Shown here: positions 50,259 through 55,778 of the stretch, piece by piece | Position numbering within the stretch: position 1 is the first letter of the stretch | How the letters are laid out: every line of letters starts with the position of its first letter | From: Streptomyces hydrogenans | GTDB lineage: Bacteria; Actinomycetota; Actinomycetes; Streptomycetales; Streptomycetaceae | Length of the DNA: 55,778 nucleotides | Reading direction: 5' to 3' | Assembly (NCBI RefSeq): GCF_014656075.1 | Contig: NZ_BNBS01000050.1 | Coordinates: 1 to 55,778 of the forward strand | Position numbers and translations under genes: made by a program | Notes under the pieces: generated by a model | Told to the model about the DNA's origin: nothing | Seen by the model: only the letters and a program-made list of their open reading frames with translations | The model's database searches: none

Positions 50259-51287
50259 ATGCTTCGTATTCATTTCACCGCGGACGATCTGGCGGGGGTG
50301 CGGATCGCCGCCCGTCCTGACGTCCTGTGGGAAACGATTCTCAGCTTTCACCGTTTAAGGGACCGGCGCGGCCCGGTGGTGTTCGGCGGGTGGCGCACGG
50401 AAACGAGGGCACGGCTCGGCGGGGAGACCCGGCTGCTCGCCGCCCTCGTCCCGAGCCGCGGCTATTTCCCCGACTTCCTCACCCCGGCGGAGGGCCTGCA
50501 CGGCCTCGACGACGGGCTGCGGGCGGTCCGCGCGACGGCTCCCGGCCGGCTCCGCTCCGAGCTGTCCCTGCTGGCCGCCGACCGGAGCGGCGGCCGCACC
50601 GTGCCGCACTCGCTGCGGGCCCTCGCCGACGGCGGCCCGGAGCCCTTCGACCGGCTGCTCGGGGCGCTGCGCAGCTACCACCGGGCGGCCGTGGAGCCGT
50701 ACTGGCCGCACATCCAGGCCCGGGTGGAGGCCGACCGGGCCCGCCGGGGCCGGGCCGTCCTGGACGGCGGCGCGGAGGAGCTGCTCGGCTCGCTGCCGCC
50801 GATGCTGACCTGGCGCGCGCCGGTCCTGGAGGCGGCCTATCCGGTCGACCGGGACGTGCACCTGGACGGGCGGGGGCTGCTGCTCCAGCCCTCGTACTTC
50901 TGCCGGGGCACTCCGGTGATGCTGCGGGACCCGGCGCTGCCGCCGGTGCTCGTCTACCCGGTGACGCACGGGGAGGCGCCGACGGTCCGCCCGCCGGGCG
51001 TCTCCTCGCTGGCGAAGCTGGTCGGTCAGACCCGCGCGGAGGTGCTGCGGGCGATAGGCGACGGCGGGACGACGAGCGAGCTGGCCCGGCGGGCCGGGGT
51101 CTCGCTCGCCTCGGCCAGCCAGCACGCGGGCGTGCTGCGGGAGGCCGGTCTGGTGGCGACCCTGCGGCACGGGAACGCGGTGCTGCACACGCTGACGCCG
51201 CTGGGCGCCGCGCTCCTCGGCGGAGGCGGGGCACAGCGGCGCGGCGCGGAGCGCTGTTACGCGCGGAACGGGCCGGTCACCTCGTAG
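50259..51287 (+). CDS. ArsR-like winged-helix transcriptional regulator (DUF5937-type)
   Basis: A 342-residue regulator. The long N-terminal part (LRIHFTADDLAGVRIAARPDVLWETILSFHRLRDRRG) is typical of the actinobacterial DUF5937 plus winged-helix architecture. The C-terminal helix-turn-helix is RAEVLRAIGDGGTTSELARRAGVSLASASQHAGVLREAGLV followed by a wing (TLRHGNAVLHTLT). No metal-binding cysteines of classical ArsR are seen. AGGTGGGG precedes ATG 50259. Its last 31 bases overlap, in convergent orientation, the end of the PhoX-like gene. Targets unknown. Confidence 0.85.
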   Translation: MLRIHFTADDLAGVRIAARPDVLWETILSFHRLRDRRGPVVFGGWRTETRARLGGETRLLAALVPSRGYFPDFLTPAEGLHGLDDGLRAVRATAPGRLRSELSLLAADRSGGRTVPHSLRALADGGPEPFDRLLGALRSYHRAAVEPYWPHIQARVEADRARRGRAVLDGGAEELLGSLPPMLTWRAPVLEAAYPVDRDVHLDGRGLLLQPSYFCRGTPVMLRDPALPPVLVYPVTHGEAPTVRPPGVSSLAKLVGQTRAEVLRAIGDGGTTSELARRAGVSLASASQHAGVLREAGLVATLRHGNAVLHTLTPLGAALLGGGGAQRRGAERCYARNGPVTS

Positions 51288-52417
51288 GTGATGCCGCCCG
51301 AGGAGCTGCCCGAGGTGCCGCGCTGGCTGGAGAAGTACAGCCGCGTGCCGTCGGGCGAGAAGGCCGGTCCGGTGATCTCGGAGCCGGACTGGCCGGTGAT
51401 CCGCAGGAAGGGTGCGACGGTGTCGTCCGGGGTGATCAGGCAGATCTCCATGTTGCCGCCGTCCTCGGCGATGAAGAGGTCGCCGGAGGACGCGCCGGTG
51501 ACGTTGTCCACGCCGGTGAGCGGGGCGGCGCCGCCGGGCACCAGCGAGTCGTCGTAGGCGAGCTCGTAGGTGCTGTTCGTGAGGTTCAGCTGCCAGAGGC
51601 GGTTGTCGCCCTTGGTGGTGAACCAGACCTTGTCGTCGGCGTAGTGGCAGCCCTCGCCGCCGCTGAACTTCTTCGCGCCGGAGACCTGGGTGCGGGTGGT
51701 GGTCGGGGAGCCGTCCGGGTCCGGCACGTTCTGCCAGGTGAAGGAGCCGGAGGTGGCGGTGGAGGCCTTGAGGACCTGGAGGGTGCCGGAGGAGAGGTTG
51801 CCCCAGGTGGTGGGGACGAAGCGGTAGAAGCAGCCGTCGGTCTCGTCCTCGGTCAGGTAGACGACCTTGCGGACCGGGTCGGCGGCGGCGGCCTCGTGCT
51901 TGAAGCGGCCCATGGCGTCCCGGCGGACGGCCGCGTTCACGCCGTACGGGTCGGTCTCGTAGACGTACCCGAGGCTGACCTCCTCGCAGGACAGCCAGGT
52001 GTTCCACGGGGTCTTGCCGCCCGCGCAGTTCTGCCGGGTGTTCGACAGGATGCGGTACGCGCCGGTGATCGTGCCGGTCGCGCCGAACCGCACCGCGCTC
52101 GCGCCGCCGCTCGGGTTGATCTCCGAGTTGGAGACGTAGATCCAGCCGGTGCCGTCGACGTAGCAGGCGCCGCCGTCGGGGGCGTTGTGCCAGGTGTACG
52201 AGGTGCCGGGGACGGTCTGTCCCGAGCGGGCGATGACCCGGCTGGTGAACCCGGCCGGCAGCATGATGCCGTTCGCGTCCGCCGAGCCGAGGGCGCCGTA
52301 GGGGCCGGTGCCGGGCTGGGCGGGGGCCGCGTAGGCGGCGCCCGCCATCAGGGTGCCGCCGAAGGCGGCGGCCGACGTGCCGATGACCGCTCCACGCAGG
52401 AAACTGCGTCGCTCCAC
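51257..52417 (-). CDS. PhoX-like (DUF839) protein, Tat-exported
   Basis: A 386-residue exported protein. The twin-arginine signal MERRSFLRGAVIGTSAAAFGG precedes a beta-propeller domain of the DUF839/PhoX family, with CEEVSLGYVYETDP, YLTEDETDGCFYRFVPTTW and GVDNVTGASSGDLFIAEDGG matching the metal-ligand regions of PhoX. PhoX enzymes are Ca/Fe alkaline phosphatases induced by phosphate starvation. I see no convincing PHO-box pair upstream, so phosphatase activity and Pho control remain inferred. The start is GTG 52417 with CTGGAGAGA upstream. Confidence 0.87.
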   Translation of the reverse strand: MERRSFLRGAVIGTSAAAFGGTLMAGAAYAAPAQPGTGPYGALGSADANGIMLPAGFTSRVIARSGQTVPGTSYTWHNAPDGGACYVDGTGWIYVSNSEINPSGGASAVRFGATGTITGAYRILSNTRQNCAGGKTPWNTWLSCEEVSLGYVYETDPYGVNAAVRRDAMGRFKHEAAAADPVRKVVYLTEDETDGCFYRFVPTTWGNLSSGTLQVLKASTATSGSFTWQNVPDPDGSPTTTRTQVSGAKKFSGGEGCHYADDKVWFTTKGDNRLWQLNLTNSTYELAYDDSLVPGGAAPLTGVDNVTGASSGDLFIAEDGGNMEICLITPDDTVAPFLRITGQSGSEITGPAFSPDGTRLYFSSQRGTSGSSSGGITYEVTGPFRA

Positions 52418-52498
52418 GTGTTCTCTCCAGAGGTGTGGTGACTGCCCGCCGCACGGCCGGCGGCGGGGCCGCGCGGAGAGTGAACCTAGGAGTCCGGA

Positions 52499-52515
52499 GT
52501 TGACGGGGCGTCAAC
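52499..52515. promoter_or_regulatory. Perfect 7-3-7 palindrome upstream of PhoX-like gene
   Basis: GTTGACG-GGG-CGTCAAC lies 82 bases upstream of the PhoX-like start and 73 bases upstream of the divergent hypothetical gene. Both arms contain a TTGACG -35-like hexamer, one per strand, so it may be a shared divergent promoter element or an operator. Confidence 0.45.
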
Positions 52516-52574
52516 GGCCGGTGACCGGGAGGGGGCGGCTGCGGGGCGGGGGAGTCGGCGGCGGAGCGGGACGC

Positions 52575-52580
52575 TAGGTT
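52575..52580 (+). promoter_or_regulatory. -10 hexamer for leaderless beta-propeller-like gene
   Basis: TAGGTT ends seven bases before ATG 52588. No ribosome site is present, consistent with a leaderless message. Confidence 0.5.
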
Positions 52581-52587
52581 GCGTGCC

Positions 52588-53616
52588 ATGGACGTGAGGG
52601 CGGAGCGGGTCGGATCGGTACGGCTGCCGGGGGCGGCGCGACTCGTGGACGGCCGCGCCCGGCCGGCCGGGCCCGGCCGCTTCGCGCTGCGGCGGGACGA
52701 CCGCCTGGAGGTGTACGACCTGACGGCGCTCCTCGCCGGCTCGACCGCCCCCGTGGCGGCCTTCCCGGCGCCCTGGCCCGGCTGGGACCGGGGTGTCGAC
52801 GCGGTCGCCCCGGACCTCGGCCTCGCCGTCTTCTCGGGGCAGCGCGCCGTCCGCGCGGTGGCGGCCGACGGGCGCCCGCTCTGGGAGCGCCGGCACGGCT
52901 GCTGGGGCCCCGTGGTGGACCATCCGCACACCGGAGACGAGCAGGAGGTCTGCCCGGGCCTCGAACACGGCTCGGTGCTCGTCCCGGGCGACGGGACGGC
53001 CGTCTGGGCCCACGTCGTCGGTGAGGACGGGCGGGAGCACTGGCTGGTGCTCGACGCCCGGGACGGCCGGGAACTCGCCCGCGTCCCGCTGGAGGACAGC
53101 GTGGCCTCCGGCTCGCACCAGCTCGCCCTGCCCGACGACGGGACCGTCCTGCTGTGCGTCGGCATGGGGCAGGACGGGGTGCTGCTGTACGGGGCCCGCG
53201 CGGACGGGACGGGGATGTCCGTACGGGACCTGGGAGAGGACCTCGACCGGATCCTGCTCGACGTCCACCCCACCCGCCCCGGCTACCTGACCGTCGAGCA
53301 CTCCTGCCATGACCTCCGGCTGCACGCCCCGGACGGCACCGTCCTCGCCGAGCGGGACGCCGACGAGCTGGGCGAGGAGGGGTGCTGGGACCACGCGGCG
53401 GGCTTCACCGACGCCGACACCGTCCTCGCCGTCGCCGAGGACCCGGAGGGCGGGGCGGGCCACTGGCTCCTCGACGCCGCCACCCTCGCGCTCCTCGGCC
53501 CCGTCGCGTACCCCCGGCCCGTCACCGGATACGCCCGCGGCCTCGGCGACGGCACCTGGCTCACCCACGACCGGGCCACCGACACCCTCACCCGCTGGAG
53601 GCGGGCGGGGGTCTGA
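52588..53616 (+). CDS. Hypothetical beta-propeller-like protein
   Basis: A 342-residue cytoplasmic protein with repeated short beta-strand patterns (GRFALRRDDRLEVYDL; GLAVFSGQRAVRAVAADGRPLW; GSVLVPGDGTAVWAHVVGEDG; TVLLCVGMGQDGVLLYGARADG) spaced about 40-45 residues apart, as in WD40/PQQ-like propellers. No catalytic motif, signal peptide or membrane helix is present. It diverges from the PhoX-like gene. It may bind a ligand or protein; function unknown. Confidence 0.78.
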   Translation: MDVRAERVGSVRLPGAARLVDGRARPAGPGRFALRRDDRLEVYDLTALLAGSTAPVAAFPAPWPGWDRGVDAVAPDLGLAVFSGQRAVRAVAADGRPLWERRHGCWGPVVDHPHTGDEQEVCPGLEHGSVLVPGDGTAVWAHVVGEDGREHWLVLDARDGRELARVPLEDSVASGSHQLALPDDGTVLLCVGMGQDGVLLYGARADGTGMSVRDLGEDLDRILLDVHPTRPGYLTVEHSCHDLRLHAPDGTVLAERDADELGEEGCWDHAAGFTDADTVLAVAEDPEGGAGHWLLDAATLALLGPVAYPRPVTGYARGLGDGTWLTHDRATDTLTRWRRAGV

Positions 53617-53671
53617 GCGGACGGGACCTTCGGCACTGGGGGAGGCGGGTCGCGTCGGGGAGACTGGACAC

Positions 53672-54139
53672 ATGCGCGAGACCCGGGAGCTCACCGACAT
53701 CGGCGGCCGCGACGACCTCGACGTGCTGCTGCGCCGCTTCTACACGGCGGCCTTCGCCGACCCCCTCATCGGCCCGTTCTTCACCGAGATCGCCGGCACC
53801 GACCTGGAGGTCCACCTGCCGCGCATCGCGGACTTCTGGGAGCGCGCCCTCTTCCGTACCGCCGACTACGCCCGGGACGCCTTCGCCCCGCACGCCGCGC
53901 TGCACTCCGCCCGCCCCCTGACCCCCGCCCACTTCGGGCGCTGGGTCCAGCTCTGGCACGCCACCGTCGACGGGCTCCACAGGGGGCCGCTCGCGGACCG
54001 GGCCAAGGCGATGGGGGAGCGGATCTCCGTCTCGATGATGAAGCGGCTGGGCGGCCCCGGCGCGGAGGTCGAGGCGGCCACCGGCGGGACCGGCGGCTTC
54101 GTCCCGCTGGCGGCGCTCACGCTGCGCGCTGCGGCCTGA
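53672..54139 (+). CDS. Group III truncated hemoglobin
   Basis: A 155-residue globin. RRFYTAAFADPLIGPFFTEI and LEVHLPRIADFWERALF are the B-E helix blocks of the group III (trHbP) family, HFGRWVQLWHATVD holds the proximal His, and the C-terminal GH region is followed by a short tail. Group III globins bind oxygen or nitric oxide; physiological roles in actinobacteria are unsettled. TCGGGGAG nine bases upstream supports ATG 53672. Monocistronic by spacing. Confidence 0.88.
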   Translation: MRETRELTDIGGRDDLDVLLRRFYTAAFADPLIGPFFTEIAGTDLEVHLPRIADFWERALFRTADYARDAFAPHAALHSARPLTPAHFGRWVQLWHATVDGLHRGPLADRAKAMGERISVSMMKRLGGPGAEVEAATGGTGGFVPLAALTLRAAA

Positions 54140-54253
54140 GCGAAAAAACTTCTCCGGAGAGCGATGAGTCCGGGCCGGCCGGTCCGTCTCACCTCTCGAC
54201 AGCACACGGCGGACCGCGAGACGGACCGCACGACGGAGAAGAGAGAGCACGCC

Positions 54254-54667
54254 ATGGACCCGCAGATGATCTTCGTGAACCTGCCCGTGAAGGACCTCGC
54301 CACGAGCCGCGGCTTCTACGAGAAGCTCGGGTACACGATCAACCCGCAGTTCAGCGACGACAGCACGGCCTGCGTGGTGATCAGCGACACCATCTTCGTC
54401 ATGCTGCTCACCGAGGAGAAGTTCCTGTCCTTCACCGCTCCCGGCAAGAAGGTCGCCGACGCCTCCGCCACCACCCAGGTGCTGCTGACGCTGAACGCCG
54501 AGAGCCGCGAGAAGGCCGACGAGCTGGCCGACCGGGCCCTGGAGGTGGGCGGCGGTCCGGCGAAGGAGCCGATGGACATGGGCTTCATGTACGGCCGCTC
54601 CTTCGCCGACCCGGACGGCCACCACTGGGAGGTCTTCTGGATGGACCCGGCCGCGATGCAGGGCTGA
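54254..54667 (+). CDS. VOC family (glyoxalase-like) protein
   Basis: A 137-residue protein with the beta-alpha-beta-beta-beta modules of the vicinal oxygen chelate superfamily. MIFVNLPVKDLATSRGFYEKLGYTINPQF opens module 1 and SFADPDGHHWEVFWMDP closes module 2. The C-terminal HHWEV holds the usual metal ligands, but the N-terminal ligand position is Asn/Leu (FVNLPV), so metal use is uncertain. ATG 54254 follows a GAGAGAG ribosome site; upstream in-frame ATG codons are unlikely. Substrate unknown. Confidence 0.9.
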   Translation: MDPQMIFVNLPVKDLATSRGFYEKLGYTINPQFSDDSTACVVISDTIFVMLLTEEKFLSFTAPGKKVADASATTQVLLTLNAESREKADELADRALEVGGGPAKEPMDMGFMYGRSFADPDGHHWEVFWMDPAAMQG

Positions 54668-54682
54668 GCGCCCCGCCCGGGC

Positions 54683-55444
54683 TCAGGCGGAGACGCCGCC
54701 GTCGACCACCAGGTCCGTGCCGACGGCGGAGCCCGCCGCGTCCGACGCGAGGTAGAGCACCGCCGCCGCCACCTCGGCCGCCGAGGAGATCCGGCCGAGC
54801 GGCGACTGCTCCTTCATCCGGACCTCCCGCTCGGCCTCCGTCTCGCCGGGCAGCAGCGACATGGCGGACTCCGAGGCGCCCGGGCTGACCGCGTTGATGC
54901 GCACCCCGTCGCCGATGTGGTCCCGGGCCGCGGCGCGGGTGAGCGCCGAGACGGCCGCCTTGGACACCTGGTAGCCGAAGACGCCCGGGATCCGGACGTG
55001 CGGGCCCAGGTTGGACGAGATGTTGACGATCGCGCCGCCGCCGTGCGCCCGCATGTGGGCCACCTCGGCCTGGAGGGCGTTCAGGACCCCGGTGACGTTG
55101 GTGTCGAGCAGGGCCCGCCAGTCGTCGAGGGGGAAGTCGGCGGCGCTGTGGCCGCCCCGGAAGATCCCCGCGTTGTTCACGGCGACGTCGAGCCCGCCGT
55201 GGGCCGCGACCGTGCGCCGCACCAGCTCGCGGGTGGAGTCCGGGCTGGTGACGTCGGCGGTGACGGCGGTGGCGGTGCCGCCCTCGGCCTCGATCAGGGC
55301 CACGGTCGCGTCGAGCGCGGCGGCGGTGCGCCCCGCGGCGACCACCTTCGCGCCCTCGGCGGCGAAGGCGCGGGCGATCTCCCGGCCGAGGCCGGAGCCG
55401 GCGCCGGTGACGAGGACGACGCGGTCGGTGAAACGTGCGGACAT
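54683..55444 (-). CDS. SDR family NAD(P)-dependent oxidoreductase
   Basis: A 253-residue short-chain dehydrogenase. The dinucleotide motif is TGAGSGLG near residue 14, the NNAG motif is VNNAGIFRGG, the catalytic Tyr and Lys are in YQVSK, and the C-terminus WVVDGG-type is DLVVDGGVSA. AGRT after strand 2 suggests NADP preference. The catalytic Ser lies in NISSNLG. AGGGGAG precedes ATG 55444. It lies 23 bases downstream of an MFS exporter gene on the same strand, so the two may form an operon. Substrate unknown. Confidence 0.93.
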   Translation of the reverse strand: MSARFTDRVVLVTGAGSGLGREIARAFAAEGAKVVAAGRTAAALDATVALIEAEGGTATAVTADVTSPDSTRELVRRTVAAHGGLDVAVNNAGIFRGGHSAADFPLDDWRALLDTNVTGVLNALQAEVAHMRAHGGGAIVNISSNLGPHVRIPGVFGYQVSKAAVSALTRAAARDHIGDGVRINAVSPGASESAMSLLPGETEAEREVRMKEQSPLGRISSAAEVAAAVLYLASDAAGSAVGTDLVVDGGVSA

Positions 55445-55467
55445 GGGAACTCCCCTGGAATGTGCGG

Positions 55468-55778
55468 TCACTTGGCGAGACGGACGGTGAGGAAGGCCAG
55501 GGCGGCGAAGAGCGCGGCCGCCGCGGCGAGCGGTGCGGTGGAGCCGCCGAGGGTGAGCAGGGCGGCGAAGACCACGGTCGGGCCGAGCTCCATGGCCGTG
55601 TTCAGGACGCCGCCCGCGAGCCCGGCGCGCGCGGCCGGCACCCGTTCGGTGGCGAGGACGGCGGCACCCGCGAAGGAGAGCGCGGCGCCCGCGGGCAGCA
55701 GGAGCAGCCCGGGCAGCAGCCCGAGGGCGTAGGGCAGGGCGGGCTCGCCCCCGGTGGCGGCGAGCAGCGCGAGCAGGC
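55468..55778 (-). CDS. MFS transporter, C-terminal part (truncated by window edge)
   Basis: The last ~103 codons of a membrane protein, read into the window from the right. The visible part has three hydrophobic segments and the stretch RAGLAGGVLNTAMELGPTVVFAALLTL, typical of the final helices of DHA2-type MFS drug exporters. It ends in a short basic tail, TVRLAK. The stop is 23 bases upstream of the SDR start. The N-terminus and substrate are outside the window. Confidence 0.82.
   Translation of the reverse strand, partial: LLALLAATGGEPALPYALGLLPGLLLLPAGAALSFAGAAVLATERVPAARAGLAGGVLNTAMELGPTVVFAALLTLGGSTAPLAAAAALFAALAFLTVRLAK

Noticed and set aside
49925..50260. Possible 111-codon minus-strand gene
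   Set aside because: It lies over a terminator and AT-rich promoter-like DNA, has no ribosome site, and its codon usage is unlike neighbours.
52418..52587. PHO box for the PhoX-like gene
   Set aside because: One GTTCAC-like heptamer exists on the minus strand, but no second copy at 11 or 22 bases, so a PhoP site is not supported.
50355..53273. Long minus-strand frame (972 codons)
   Set aside because: It crosses three well-supported genes out of frame and shows no domain.

Overview
The window is a stretch of actinobacterial chromosome, almost certainly Streptomyces. Base composition is very GC-rich, third codon positions are nearly all G or C, GTG starts are frequent, and Streptomyces-typical families occur (DUF6243, choice-of-anchor A with an LAxTG signal, TerB, MmyB-type XRE regulators). 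Housekeeping genes (glyS, znuACB-zur, uppS, recO, leuA, era, ybeY, phoH) dominate, with lineage-specific genes between them. I see no phage, IS element, CRISPR array, tRNA or rRNA.

Region 1 (1-11.6 kb): a 5'-truncated AAA ATPase overlaps a TPR membrane protein. A compact run follows: HIT protein, ribonuclease Z and adenosine deaminase, then a ricin-type lectin membrane protein. A convergent MFS exporter and a PfkB kinase with a sigma-B-like promoter come next. The run phoH - ybeY - CBS/DUF21 protein - MmcQ/YjbR protein closes the region.

Region 2 (11.6-20 kb): a DHA2 MFS pump divergent from an XRE regulator, a cytidine-deaminase-like protein without the zinc motifs, then a three-gene secreted set. 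That set is a small secreted protein, a secreted protein ending in a WxL-like domain, and a DUF916-type membrane protein. Together they look like an actinobacterial version of the Firmicutes WxL surface loci. The first two genes share a palindromic operator. era and two conserved hypothetical genes follow.

Region 3 (20-30.4 kb): an M4 protealysin-like protease with its emfourin-type inhibitor, diverging from leuA, which has a leucine-rich leader peptide. Then come a sortase-anchored choice-of-anchor A protein, a TerB protein, a BBE-type FAD oxidase, a LuxR/TPR regulator and a ferredoxin-NADP reductase with a possible iron box.

Region 4 (30.5-40.1 kb): two tandem paralogous membrane proteins, a small conserved protein, recO-uppS, a YcxB-like membrane protein, and the zinc module zur/znuBCA with Zur boxes, divergent from glyS.

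Region 5 (40.1-55.8 kb): a VC0807-like membrane protein, a TetR regulator and an aldo/keto reductase with an upstream perfect palindrome; DUF6243; a second MFS/XRE divergent pair whose operators share the half-site of the first; dusB; ppdK; a winged-helix regulator overlapping tail-to-tail with a Tat-exported PhoX-like protein; a beta-propeller-like hypothetical; a group III truncated globin; a VOC protein; an SDR; and the C-terminus of another MFS exporter.

At least nine genes, including era, recO and dusB, have a -10-like hexamer 6-7 nt before the start codon, which suggests leaderless transcripts.
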